Below are positions 11,308 through 20,546 of a DNA stretch of 64,000 nt, one piece after another. The notes below the pieces were generated by a model. That model searched no databases, was not told the origin of the DNA, and saw only the letters and a list, made by a program, of their open reading frames with translations. Both the position numbers and the translations under genes were made by a program. Position 1 is the first letter of the stretch, and every line of letters begins with the position of its first letter. This DNA is from Adhaeribacter radiodurans (GTDB lineage: Bacteria > Bacteroidota > Bacteroidia > Cytophagales > Hymenobacteraceae): contig NZ_CP055153.1 in assembly GCF_014075995.1 (NCBI RefSeq), positions 3,968,001-4,032,000 on the forward strand, in the 5' to 3' direction.

Positions 11308-12174
11308 TTACTTATTTTTAAATTCGTACGCTATTACTTTATTGGTATAAAATGTAGGCACCAGTAATAACTTTTTTTGAGGAATATAGGCTAAATCCGC
11401 GCAATTAATTTTAGCTGCTTTACTATCTATTAGCTTCGTAACCTGGCCAGTCGCGGTAATGTAATTTATTTCGCCGCTAAAGTTTGTGACAAAGAAATCG
11501 CCGTTTCCTACCGGTGCAATGCCATCGCTGCCGCCTAAGTTCTGCGCAATTTTTCGTAAATGCTTGGTGTTTTTATCTACTTCGTAAAAGATACCACCCC
11601 CGCTCAATTCTAACAAATAAAATCTATCGTTGTGAGCTAATATCCCATTCACCCGTTTCAGTTGCTCACTTTTCAGCCAAAGCTCGGGTTGATTCTTTAC
11701 AACTTTAAATACAAGACCTAAATTAGAATCGGAGGCATAAATACTCCCTTGCTCATCTATGGTTAAATCGTTTAGAAAAGCCGCACCGGGTATTTCAATA
11801 TCGTGCACGCGTTTGCCGGTTTTCACATCCAAAGCTACTATTTTGGTTATATCTACTACATACAAAAGGCCTTTGTACAAACTCATACCTTTAGGAGCAT
11901 CTAAACCGGTTATCCATTCGGCTTTTTCTACTTTGCCATCCAGGCCAATCCGACTGATATAGCCATTACCATCTTTATCGTCGGGTTGGCCATTTACGCA
12001 AGAAGCATAGAGAATTTTATTTTCTTTATCATACACCACCGATTCTGTAATTTTTAAGCCTGCGTCGGTTTCCCACTTTTTCTCAAGGCGTAAGGTTTGA
12101 CCCGTAACCGGATTACTGATCTGGGAAAAACTAAATAATATTCCGGCTACTAAACCTTTCATCACATGTTTCAT
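11308..12174 (-). CDS. Secreted SMP-30/gluconolactonase-like beta-propeller protein
   Basis: A 288-residue protein with an N-terminal signal peptide (basic MKHVMKG, hydrophobic core, likely cleavage before or at residue 25) followed by repeated propeller blades. Examples are GLDAPKGMSLYKGLLYVVD, FLNDLTIDEQGSIYASD, VNGILAHNDRFYLLEL and GSDGIAPVGNGDFFVTN. The blade pattern fits the SMP-30/gluconolactonase/LRE-like fold, whose members hydrolyse sugar lactones or act only as binding scaffolds. The metal-site Asn/Asp pattern is suggestive (LNDL, SDGI), but activity cannot be assigned. It is expected in the periplasm and has no operon partner. A second in-frame ATG four codons downstream is also possible. 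Confidence 0.72.
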   Translation of the reverse strand: MKHVMKGLVAGILFSFSQISNPVTGQTLRLEKKWETDAGLKITESVVYDKENKILYASCVNGQPDDKDGNGYISRIGLDGKVEKAEWITGLDAPKGMSLYKGLLYVVDITKIVALDVKTGKRVHDIEIPGAAFLNDLTIDEQGSIYASDSNLGLVFKVVKNQPELWLKSEQLKRVNGILAHNDRFYLLELSGGGIFYEVDKNTKHLRKIAQNLGGSDGIAPVGNGDFFVTNFSGEINYITATGQVTKLIDSKAAKINCADLAYIPQKKLLLVPTFYTNKVIAYEFKNK

Positions 12175-12550
12175 GGGGTGTATTTGTAAATTTTAAAGAG
12201 TAATATTTTTAATTAAAAATTCAACAAAGCTTGGTTACGCATTGCTTACAATGAACTTGTTTAGAATTTTGTAAAACAATTAAATCAAGAAAACTATATC
12301 TTCCTGAATTTAAAAGCATGCTATTATAGACTAAATCAGCAAAAATCAATTTTAAATCTACACTATAAAACTGATATAAAATCATCAGCAATTATATGTT
12401 TAGGTATTTAGTTTTAAAGTAATATTACTATTAGCTGAGAATTAGGCGATAATAATCTAAAATCAATGATTGTCATTGGGCCTAATGGTTAGTATATGCA
12501 AAGGCCGTAGCGGAGCAAGGATTTTGAATATACCTTGTTGGGTGCTGTTT
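12175..12550. other. Intergenic region, no gene seen
   Basis: AT-rich sequence between the beta-propeller gene start and the Imm7-type pseudogene. No convincing ORF, RNA or repeat; it should contain the promoter of the propeller gene. Confidence 0.5.
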
Positions 12551-12941
12551 TTATTCTTCTACTTCAGGTTTGAAAGGCGGCAAAAATGGATCGTCTAATT
12601 CATTAAGGATTCCTTTTTTAAATCTCCAAACCTTAAATTTATTATCATTACCTCTTTCAATATCTTCATCATCCAATACACATAGAAGACAATATAAACC
12701 TTTACCAACGGTTCCTAACCATTAAAAAATTAATAGCATGAGCTGGTCTGTAATTACGATTAGCCATCATAGCTAAATGGTAACTTCCATTTAGAGCTTT
12801 AAAAATATATAACTCATTAACGTTGTCCATCAACATTAATGTGGTCTTGATTTTCTTTATTAATTCTTCTAATAATTTTTAGTCTTCTTCTTGCTCGTTG
12901 AAAGCTTCCCTGATGATTACCCACCCATTGATTTCTACCAT
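12551..12941 (-). pseudogene. Imm7-type immunity protein pseudogene (internal stop plus frameshift)
   Basis: Reading from ATG 12941 gives MVEINGWVIIREAFNEQEED, then a TAA at 12881-12879, then the same frame continues KLLEELIKKI...NGSYHLAMMANRNYRPAHAINFLM. Near 12715-12735 (by an A6 run) the frame shifts, and a second frame continues LGTVGKGLYCLLCVLDDEDI...KFKVWRFKKG...DDPFLPPFKPEVEE to the TAA at 12551. The parts join into one protein of about 130 residues resembling Imm7 immunity proteins of polymorphic toxin systems (start MVEIxGW, LLxxxDDED, DPFLxP end). The match is from memory of the family, not from a search. Two independent lesions argue for decay rather than a single sequencing error. 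No toxin gene is visible nearby. Confidence 0.75.
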
Positions 12942-12972
12942 AATTATAAATTACACACAACTCGTATATAAC

Positions 12973-13026
12973 TGGAACTACTCCGTTTATCCAGCTATAA
13001 ATAGACGAATAAACGGAGTAGTTCCA
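12973..13026. repeat. 18-bp perfect inverted repeat with 18-nt spacer
   Basis: Arms TGGAACTACTCCGTTTAT (12973-12990) and its exact complement (13009-13026). It lies between the 3' end of a GH32 gene and the Imm7 pseudogene. There is no T-tract, so it is not a typical terminator; it could be a mobile-repeat remnant or an mRNA 3'-end hairpin. Confidence 0.7.
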
Positions 13027-13170
13027 ATCTGAAGCCCTCGCTAAGATTCAGCTTTTATCTTTTTTACTAAAATAGCTAAATTACTAATTGTATATCTTTG
13101 TTTTTCAGATTTGCTTAAAGCAACACAAATTTCCGGTTAACCTTTAAGAATATTGACTTCTTCCGGGCTA

Positions 13171-14760
13171 TTACTTCCAAATTGATTTTAGTGTATATGC
13201 GTTACTCTCCAGTAGTTGCGCGGGGCCTTTCGAGCTTATTTCTATGTTGGTAAAATCTTCCGTCGGAAAGAAAATATCCGTCATAACGAGCTGGCCTTGA
13301 TTAGCGAAAACTTCCATGGATGCTACATCTACTAACACGCGCAAATTTAATTTACCATTTAAAAGAGAAAGCGGGGCTACGTGCTTTTTGGCAAACCGCG
13401 GCTCAAAGCTAGTATTACCAGTGTGCGTCCGGTCAATGAATAATTGTTTAGCCGGTACTGAATAACCCAGGTTTACGTACTCGCCTTTGGCATTCGATAA
13501 TTTTACAATCAGCTCGGTGCTTTTAGTTAGGTCAAAGTTTAAATCTAATTCGGTTAAAGGAGTATTTAAGTTGTATTGCTTACTTAAGTTAAAAGCAGAC
13601 GTTATTTCCTGGGCTTTTATAGTTTTTGCATCTTGCCGGAGCTGCTGCAATTCTTTTACCGGAACACTAATTAACCGAATACCAGCGGGTGTATTTTGCA
13701 GTGTTAATTCCCGGGCTACGGTAGTGGCACTGCGCCAGTTTCCGGTAGGCACTTTATTCGCATAATCCCAGTTACTCATCCAGCCCATAAACAACCTACG
13801 GCCATCCGAAGCAGGGATGTTGGCCCAGGTAACTCCGGCATAATTATCTGCGCCCTGGTCTATCCAAAGCGTAGTGGAAGGAGGATTGCTGTTTTTAAAT
13901 TCTTTGCCGTTAAAATCGCCGATAAAGTATTGGGTAGCCGATCCGCCATTAGGTCCGCCAGGGTTAATGCTTACAAATAAAACCCACTTTTGCTGCCCAT
14001 CTACAGTAAGCGGAAACAAATCGGGGCATTCCCATACACCTCCATGGGCGCCTATATTTCCTTTGCCAAATTCACTTAAAAGTTGCCAGCTTTTTAAATC
14101 CGTTGAACCGTAGAAATGCACGCGGTCTTTTACGGCTAAGGTCATAATCCATTTTTTGGCCGAAGCGTACCACGAAACTTTTGGATCGCGAAAATCGCTG
14201 ATTCCCGGATTAGGTAAAACAGGATTATTCGCGTATTTGATCCAGGTGCGGCCTTTATCGGTGCTGTAGGCCAGGCTTTGTACTTGTTTACCCGTTTTAG
14301 GATGATGGTGCGTAAAAATAGCTACCAGCGCTTTCTCATTTCCTTTCTGGAAACCGGCAGTATTGTTTTCATCTACCACGGCGCTGCCCGAAAAAATATA
14401 ACCTAAGCTATCCGGAAACAAAGCAATAGGTAAGTTTTGCCAATGCACTAAGTCTTTACTAACGGCGTGCCCCCAGTGCATAGGTCCCCAAACGGTACTA
14501 TCGGGATAGTGCTGGTAAAATAAATGGTACTCGCCAGCGTAATAAACCATCCCGTTCGGGTCGTTCATCCACATTTGGGGAGGCGAAAAATGAAACTGTG
14601 GCCGGTGTTGTTCGGTGTAGGTGCCGTTGCTTGCCTTTCCACTTTCCGGAGTTCCTGATTCAGCCTCAGTAGATTGATTGTTGTTTTCGGTATTAGTTGA
14701 CTTAGAATTGCAGCCATACAGGAGAATACCCACGGCCATACTTAAAAGTAGTTTTTTCAT
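13171..14760 (-). CDS. GH32 fructan hydrolase (levanase/inulinase type), lipoprotein
   Basis: A 529-residue GH32 enzyme. The lipobox LLYGC puts the acylated Cys at residue 17, followed by an S/T/N/E-rich linker, so a membrane-anchored and probably surface location is expected. Catalytic triad motifs are intact: nucleophile in WMNDPNG (D67), transition-state Asp in FRDPK (D192), acid/base in WECPDLF (E244). After the five-bladed propeller comes the beta-sandwich domain (DVASMEVFANQG near the end). Family activity is beta-fructosidase on levan, inulin or sucrose; linkage preference cannot be read from sequence. It is the last gene of the fructan locus, 222 bp after the preceding GH32 gene, so it may have its own promoter. 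Confidence 0.93.
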   Translation of the reverse strand: MKKLLLSMAVGILLYGCNSKSTNTENNNQSTEAESGTPESGKASNGTYTEQHRPQFHFSPPQMWMNDPNGMVYYAGEYHLFYQHYPDSTVWGPMHWGHAVSKDLVHWQNLPIALFPDSLGYIFSGSAVVDENNTAGFQKGNEKALVAIFTHHHPKTGKQVQSLAYSTDKGRTWIKYANNPVLPNPGISDFRDPKVSWYASAKKWIMTLAVKDRVHFYGSTDLKSWQLLSEFGKGNIGAHGGVWECPDLFPLTVDGQQKWVLFVSINPGGPNGGSATQYFIGDFNGKEFKNSNPPSTTLWIDQGADNYAGVTWANIPASDGRRLFMGWMSNWDYANKVPTGNWRSATTVARELTLQNTPAGIRLISVPVKELQQLRQDAKTIKAQEITSAFNLSKQYNLNTPLTELDLNFDLTKSTELIVKLSNAKGEYVNLGYSVPAKQLFIDRTHTGNTSFEPRFAKKHVAPLSLLNGKLNLRVLVDVASMEVFANQGQLVMTDIFFPTEDFTNIEISSKGPAQLLESNAYTLKSIWK

Positions 14761-14982
14761 ATAAAGAGTTTGGTAAAGTAAATTTAAGAAACGGGTAATT
14801 CTATTAAATATCTAAATAGCTCGTCTTCTGGTTATAAGCTAAATTCAGCAGGTAAATTATTAATTGTGAAGGAAAGTTAAATAAAGCTTCTTATCCTCCA
14901 CTCCTCCAAAGGAGGGCAATTGGTTTTACTTAGATTAATTTTCAACCACTTCAATAACCAGCAACTAACAACAAGCAACTAC

Positions 14983-16686
14983 TTACTCATAAATACTTTT
15001 CATTTGCCAGGCATCAAGCGATAAAAGTTCTGCCTCCTGCCCTTGGGCGCGTATGGAAACGCCGGTACTGTCATCACGACCCGGATACACGCGCATGGCC
15101 ACGCATTGTTTACCGTTTACAAATACTTCTATCACACTTTTGTCAATAAAAACGCGCAGCTTAACCGTTTCGCCGGGACCTAAATTAACAGTAGCCGTTT
15201 CCGGCGCGCGTATTCCTACATCCGGCAACGTAGAAGAATAAGACGATTCAATACTTATTAAACTGGCAGGTACATTAGGAGTGCGGGGTGCGGGTTTTTC
15301 GCCGGTAAATAAATTTACTAAATCGGCCGGCATAGAAGCGGTCTGGGGGCCTGATCGGTATTCTAAACCTTTACCAAATCCTTTTTCTCTAAAGAAAACG
15401 ATTCGGGTATATTCTTCTTTGTTAGGCGACCGCAACAGATTTAGCTCAATAAACTGCGCTTTCTGAGGATCAATCTCCGCTGAAATCTCCATGGCGTTGC
15501 CTTTTACGTCGTTCAAAACTATTTCCTGATTAGCCGGAAGTTTCATTTTTTCGATGTGTTTGGCACCATAGCGCAAAGAACCCAGATCAGCGGCCGGCTC
15601 CTGGCCTAATTCATCTTTCGACAGCAAGGTTAAGCGGCGGGGCAAGCTCATAATCTGGTTCCAACTTTCGCTGGGCTTGCCCGGGTTCATGTTAAAGATA
15701 ACGACCACCCCACCCTTACCGTCGGGAGCGGCCGAGGGAGCATGCACTCCGGAGGGCCCAACGGCCCCATGATTATATTTACCGCCCGAAGTAGCAATAA
15801 ATTTATCGTTCTTTTTATCGTAGTCGCCTAACAGGTATTGACCTCCGCTCATGTGACTAAAGAAATTCATGATATACCGATCGCCAATTGGCCAGAAATA
15901 AGGGCAAGCGCCATCATCACCAATTAAGGTAAACCGGTCGTCCTGCACAAATTCGTGCATATACTCCCACTTTTTAAGGTCTTTAGACCGGAAAAGATAA
16001 TCGGCCCGCACCGGCCTTCCGCCCGGTCCGGTAGGTGTTCTTCCGGCGGAAAGGGCATAGTACATATTGCCTTTTTTCCAGATAGAAGGATCGAATACAC
16101 TGTAAGGCAAGCTGGAGCCGGTGGTACTTTTTGCCGGAATTACTGCATTCCCGGTAACTTTTTCCCAGTTTAATAATAACGGATCGCTGGATACGGCCAC
16201 CATATTACCAACCGCTGTGCCGTGGTACATGGCAATAACCCGGTTATCTTCCACGAGCGTAGAGCCGGAAAATACGGCGCGCTCCGGACTGGGATAAATG
16301 GCGTAAGGTAGATCGCGCCAATGCACTAAATCTTTGCTAATGGCATGGCCCCAATGCTGCCGCGGGTCCTCGGGCGGATAGCCCTGGTAAAAAAGATGCC
16401 AATTGCCTTGCCAAAAACATAAGCCATTTGGGTCGTTAAGTTTACCTTCCGGATTAACGTAATGGTAAATAGGACGGAATTGGTCACCGGCCAATTTCTT
16501 TCGCGACTCCTCTAACCGTAGCATCAGCGGATTTGTTTTGAGTTGCGCCTCCTGTTCTTTCAGCGTTTTACCAAAAGTAAATTTAGGAACCGCCGACACA
16601 TAAGGCGGCTTATCGGGTTGGGCAAATAGTGGATGATAACCGAACAGAATTACTAAAGACAAGAGAAAGGTTAAGATCTTTTTCAT
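14983..16686 (-). CDS. Atypical GH32-family protein lacking the conserved acid/base Glu
   Basis: A 567-residue protein with a signal peptide (cleavage near FAQ, residue 23) and a GH32 propeller plus beta-sandwich. The nucleophile motif is present as KLNDPNG (D85), and HWGHAISKDLVHW is GH32-typical. However, the region aligning with RDPK reads VFDPSI (Arg replaced by Phe198), and the acid/base motif WECPDLF is replaced by GACPYFWP, with Ala260 where Glu is expected. The C-terminal DKSVIEVFVNG motif is intact. It could be a lectin-like fructan binder, an enzyme with a displaced acid/base, or one with a different substrate. It lies between two canonical GH32 genes, with gaps of 237 and 222 bp. 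Family membership is secure; activity is not. Confidence 0.88.
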   Translation of the reverse strand: MKKILTFLLSLVILFGYHPLFAQPDKPPYVSAVPKFTFGKTLKEQEAQLKTNPLMLRLEESRKKLAGDQFRPIYHYVNPEGKLNDPNGLCFWQGNWHLFYQGYPPEDPRQHWGHAISKDLVHWRDLPYAIYPSPERAVFSGSTLVEDNRVIAMYHGTAVGNMVAVSSDPLLLNWEKVTGNAVIPAKSTTGSSLPYSVFDPSIWKKGNMYYALSAGRTPTGPGGRPVRADYLFRSKDLKKWEYMHEFVQDDRFTLIGDDGACPYFWPIGDRYIMNFFSHMSGGQYLLGDYDKKNDKFIATSGGKYNHGAVGPSGVHAPSAAPDGKGGVVVIFNMNPGKPSESWNQIMSLPRRLTLLSKDELGQEPAADLGSLRYGAKHIEKMKLPANQEIVLNDVKGNAMEISAEIDPQKAQFIELNLLRSPNKEEYTRIVFFREKGFGKGLEYRSGPQTASMPADLVNLFTGEKPAPRTPNVPASLISIESSYSSTLPDVGIRAPETATVNLGPGETVKLRVFIDKSVIEVFVNGKQCVAMRVYPGRDDSTGVSIRAQGQEAELLSLDAWQMKSIYE

Positions 16687-16923
16687 ATTATATAGATAGA
16701 ATTCTCTTTATGGCTTATAAACAAAACAACTTTAGAAATTAGCTGACGAACAAAAAGACTTGGCACCGGTATTAGCTTCCGGTAAAAAAGAGCTTTTAGC
16801 TTAAGAATAAACTTAAGAAGTACAAAAAAGAAAACAGCAGGATAGAAAAAGTAAAAAATTAAATACTAATTACCCTTTACTTTTTCCCAGTGAAAGTTCC
16901 TCTGTTCTCTTTGGGTGTATTGT

Positions 16924-18690
16924 TTATTTTAATACGGTTGTCACGGTTTTTTCGGGCCAAACGGAATGGAGCTCATGCACTTCTAACTTTTTAAGAACAG
17001 CCTTATGACCTTCTTCTAATCCTTTGGCAAAAGCTTTAATCTGTTTCTCGGCGGTTACCGAGTTCCAGGGTTTTACAAAATACATCTCCCCGTCATTCAC
17101 ATAAATTTCAATAACGGCTTTATCCACTATGGCCTCTATTTTAAAAATAGATTCCTCCGTAACCGAATAATTAATTTTATTCAAGTCGGTGAACAAATTA
17201 CTATAATTGAGTTCATAGCCATTAATGTTCAGGCCAAAATCATTGCAATCTCCTCTTTCAAACTCGGCTACCAGGTGTACTACATCTGCCTTAATGGGGG
17301 CGGTAAAATCGGGATTTTCTTTGTTGAGTACCATATTTTGGTACACGTTATTACTTTTGTACAAGGATTTTATTTCCTGAACAGGTTGCGGACAAAGCCG
17401 GTAGCCGTCGAAGGATTTGCTAAGTTTGAGTTCGGTCGGGAAAGCCATGAATTGATTAAACGCCATGTTTTCTAATGGAATGCGGCTCCACCCAATTTGT
17501 ATGCGCCGGCCATCTTTCTCCGGGATATTGTTGTAGGTTTGAGAGGCGTAAAATGCGCCACCGTGGTCATAGGTCCTGAAATCTTGTTCGGGAGTAAATT
17601 TCTTGCCATCAAAATCACCCACTTTATACTTACCATCGGCCGCGTACATTACCCATTTCTTTTGGTTGGGTGCTCCTTGTACTTCCAGTTGAAATAATTC
17701 CGGACATTCAAAGAAACCAGGAATACTGGATTGGTAGGTCCAATTTTTTAGATCAGGGGAGTTATAAAAGGAAAATTCCCTATTCATTGATTTTAAACCT
17801 GCGCTTATATTTTTTGAATGGGATTCATCGTACACAACCATTACCCAATGATTGCCCGGCTGGTACCAGAAAACTTTTGGATCTCTGCCTTTATGCTTTA
17901 CCACCGGATTGCCCTCATAATCTTTAAAAGTCCGGCCATTATCGTAACTCAGAGCCAGGCATTCGCCGCGGCCAGTACTCGTATAAACGGCTATCAAAGG
18001 ATCAATTCCGTTTTTTCTAAATCCCGAAGTATTGGTAGGGTCTGTAATGGCCGATCCGGAAAAAGCCATGTCCTCGTGTTTAGGGGTGTACAAGGCGTCG
18101 GATAATTCCTGCCAATGCAGCAGATCTTTGCTTACGGCATGTCCCCAATGCATATTTCCCCATTGCCAACCATAAGGATTGTGCTGAAAAAACAAATGGT
18201 ATTCGCCGTTATAATGTATTAGCCCGTTGGGATCATTTAACCATCCACGGCGGGCAGAAAAATGAACCTGAGGTCGTAACTTTTCTTTATAAACCTCTTC
18301 CTGACCCGGAAACTGCTTATCCGCAAATATTTTTTCTAATACCTGGGGCTGTTCTACATTTTCCGCTTCAATAGATAGGGTTTTGCCCTGGTAGTTTTTC
18401 ACATCAAAGAAAACCCAATGATCCGGTTCACCCGCCGACAGTCCTAAAGTAAATTCATCCAGTACTTTTCCGTTTGCCAGTATTCGCGTTTTTTTCAGAG
18501 CACTTGCTTCCGAAACCGGGAAGTTTAAATAGAGCTGATTTTTTTGAATTTTTATCTGCCTTTTACTTAATTGAATTCCTAGGTCAGGAGTAGTTTGTTT
18601 TTTTGCCTTACTGGTTTGGCCGTAAGAAATATTACTAAAAACACTATACAATAAGCAAATACTTAACGTAAAAATTTTATAGCTTTTCAT
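16924..18690 (-). CDS. GH32 levanase-type enzyme with extra N-terminal domain
   Basis: A 588-residue secreted enzyme. It has a signal peptide (to about residue 24), then an extra beta-rich domain of about 110 residues (LGIQLSKRQIKIQKNQLYLN...), then GH32. The N-terminal module resembles the DUF4980-type domain found ahead of GH32 in Bacteroidota levanases (recalled, not searched). Catalytic motifs are intact: GWLNDPNG (D153), GRDPKV (D270), FFECPELF (E328). The beta-sandwich follows (DKAVIEIYVNDGE). It is the first GH32 gene after susCD, 100 bp downstream of susD across a hairpin, and is the best candidate for the main fructan-degrading enzyme of the locus. Levan rather than inulin preference is only suggested by analogy with BT1760. 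Confidence 0.92.
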   Translation of the reverse strand: MKSYKIFTLSICLLYSVFSNISYGQTSKAKKQTTPDLGIQLSKRQIKIQKNQLYLNFPVSEASALKKTRILANGKVLDEFTLGLSAGEPDHWVFFDVKNYQGKTLSIEAENVEQPQVLEKIFADKQFPGQEEVYKEKLRPQVHFSARRGWLNDPNGLIHYNGEYHLFFQHNPYGWQWGNMHWGHAVSKDLLHWQELSDALYTPKHEDMAFSGSAITDPTNTSGFRKNGIDPLIAVYTSTGRGECLALSYDNGRTFKDYEGNPVVKHKGRDPKVFWYQPGNHWVMVVYDESHSKNISAGLKSMNREFSFYNSPDLKNWTYQSSIPGFFECPELFQLEVQGAPNQKKWVMYAADGKYKVGDFDGKKFTPEQDFRTYDHGGAFYASQTYNNIPEKDGRRIQIGWSRIPLENMAFNQFMAFPTELKLSKSFDGYRLCPQPVQEIKSLYKSNNVYQNMVLNKENPDFTAPIKADVVHLVAEFERGDCNDFGLNINGYELNYSNLFTDLNKINYSVTEESIFKIEAIVDKAVIEIYVNDGEMYFVKPWNSVTAEKQIKAFAKGLEEGHKAVLKKLEVHELHSVWPEKTVTTVLK

Positions 18691-18718
18691 TTCTATCTGG
18701 TTTTAAGGGAGAAGTAAT

Positions 18719-18759
18719 CCGGTAATCTGGATTCCTATTTAAGTTAACCAGATTACCGG
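18719..18759. promoter_or_regulatory. Intercistronic hairpin between susD and the first GH32 gene
   Basis: Perfect 12-bp arms CCGGTAATCTGG (18719-18730) and CCAGATTACCGG (18748-18759) with a 17-nt loop. No T-tract follows on the minus strand. It could stabilise the susCD mRNA 3' end or attenuate GH32 expression. Confidence 0.6.
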
Positions 18760-18790
18760 GAAAAATTAAAGTCAGGCTACTCTTTGAAGT

Positions 18791-20521
18791 TTAATAACCG
18801 GGATTTTGGACGTACAGACCTTTGGTAAAATCAATTTCTCTCTGCGGAATCGGAAAATATTCGTCGCGACCTTTAGTAAATTTGGCCGCTGATAAAAACG
18901 TTCTTCGGGTTTTTTCTACATCCAAATAGGCATTTAAGGTTTCGGCGGCAGTACCCCAGCGCACCAGGTCAAAAAACCTCGGGCTCTCCATGGCAAACTC
19001 CAGTCTTCGCTCCCACTGCAAAGCCTTACGAGCATTTTCCTGGCTCCAGGTGATATTTTTCCCGTTTTCGTATTCGTTGATGTTGTAATTAGAAGGGGCA
19101 TTGCCATTGTCTAACTTGGTACGGCCCGTACTGTTTTTTGCCCGGGCCCGGATTTGATTAATGAGCGGTAATGCTTCGTTTTGGCGGCCTAATTCAATAA
19201 GGGCTTCGGCTTGCCAGAGCAATACATCCGCGTATCGGATAATATCAATATTTTTAGCGCTGCCGTAAAAAGGGCCTACTTTTTTAAAGCTCGGACTAGT
19301 AGCTTCTTGCTGCTCTTTCATGTTCCCAAAACTTCCATACAAAGCCGACACCCGTTCCCAACTGTGGTCATACAAAATGCTCGGATTGTATTTAAAAGGG
19401 TGACCCAGAATACCTATTGTATGATCAATGCGAGGGTCCACGGGAACACCCGAAGGAGTAAGATCGGCATCGGTTATAACTTTATTATTAAAAGTGTCAA
19501 ACTGAGGAAGACCAGTGGCAGTAGTGGTAAAGGCATTTACCATATTTTGCGACGGAAGATGAAACCAGCAGCAACCGTATTGCGGCGCCAAACTGTAATT
19601 TAAACTGGTAGCCATACTCAAACGGCCAAAAGAAGTACCGTCGTTAATGGAAAACTGAACCGCAAACACCGATTCCGGCACGTTATCATAACCATATAGG
19701 AAGTTTTCGGCGAAATCAGGCTGCAAAGAATATTTGCCGGAATTAATCACCTCGGTGGTTAAAGCTACTACTTCGTTTAACCTTTGGGCGTTGATGTTAG
19801 TAACAGCATGGTTATCATTTTGCTCATAAGCCTGGTAAAGCCGAACCTTGGCTAAATAAGCTTTAGCAGCCATTTTATTGGCCCGGCCTACTTCCGGCTG
19901 AGATTCCGGTAGGTTCTCGCTGGCTACCTGAAAATCTTGGGCTATTTTGTTCCACAACTCATCGTTGGTATACTGCCGGTTAGATACCGTTAAAATATCG
20001 GCTTCCGAAAGGGTTTCATCAATGTAAGGCACGTACTTAAATAAAATTTTCAGCAGAAAATGCATGTGCCCTCTTAAAAAGAGTAATTCACCCTGCCGCA
20101 CTTTTTTCTGCGCAAATTGCGCGTCCGTTAAGTTATTAAGCGCTTTTAAGGCGAAATTAGCCCTCGAAATAGCTCCGTACGCCCGAGCCCAGGTATTATT
20201 AGCATTTCCGATGGTAGTAGGCGTTACCAGATTGTATTGTTCGTAGTTATTGTATTCGCCCACATCTCCCACGCTGCCGCCTCCTTTATAAGCATCATCG
20301 GAGCGTACACTGCCGTAGGCCCACATACTGGTAATGGAACCATCCCAAAAGTCGTTACCAATTGAAGCGTAAGCGGCAGTTACTAATTGATCTACTTTAT
20401 CCGGGTTAGTAAGCTGGTCGGCGGTAAGGGTACCCCGAGGCTCATAATCTAAGTAATCTTTGCAACCACTCGCTAAAATTAAGGCAGCTGCGATAAACAC
20501 TTTAAATATAGGTCGTTTCAT
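18791..20521 (-). CDS. SusD/RagB-family fructan-binding outer-membrane lipoprotein
   Basis: A 576-residue SusD-like lipoprotein. The lipobox LASGC (C20) is followed by KDYLDYEPRGTLT, the usual SusD start. The N-terminal part has TPR-like helices (SRANFALKALNNL, LRGHMHFLLKILFKYVP); the C-terminal SusD domain contains IIRYADVLLWQAEALIELG, NQIRARA, WERRLEFAMESPRFFDLVRWG and the ending RDEYFPIPQREIDF. Surface SusD proteins cap the SusC channel and bind oligosaccharide. The gene is 25 bp downstream of susC. Fructan specificity is inferred from the neighbouring GH32 and fructokinase genes, not from sequence. Confidence 0.95.
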   Translation of the reverse strand: MKRPIFKVFIAAALILASGCKDYLDYEPRGTLTADQLTNPDKVDQLVTAAYASIGNDFWDGSITSMWAYGSVRSDDAYKGGGSVGDVGEYNNYEQYNLVTPTTIGNANNTWARAYGAISRANFALKALNNLTDAQFAQKKVRQGELLFLRGHMHFLLKILFKYVPYIDETLSEADILTVSNRQYTNDELWNKIAQDFQVASENLPESQPEVGRANKMAAKAYLAKVRLYQAYEQNDNHAVTNINAQRLNEVVALTTEVINSGKYSLQPDFAENFLYGYDNVPESVFAVQFSINDGTSFGRLSMATSLNYSLAPQYGCCWFHLPSQNMVNAFTTTATGLPQFDTFNNKVITDADLTPSGVPVDPRIDHTIGILGHPFKYNPSILYDHSWERVSALYGSFGNMKEQQEATSPSFKKVGPFYGSAKNIDIIRYADVLLWQAEALIELGRQNEALPLINQIRARAKNSTGRTKLDNGNAPSNYNINEYENGKNITWSQENARKALQWERRLEFAMESPRFFDLVRWGTAAETLNAYLDVEKTRRTFLSAAKFTKGRDEYFPIPQREIDFTKGLYVQNPGY

Positions 20522-20546
20522 GATTATTTACTTTTTTTGCTTCTGG

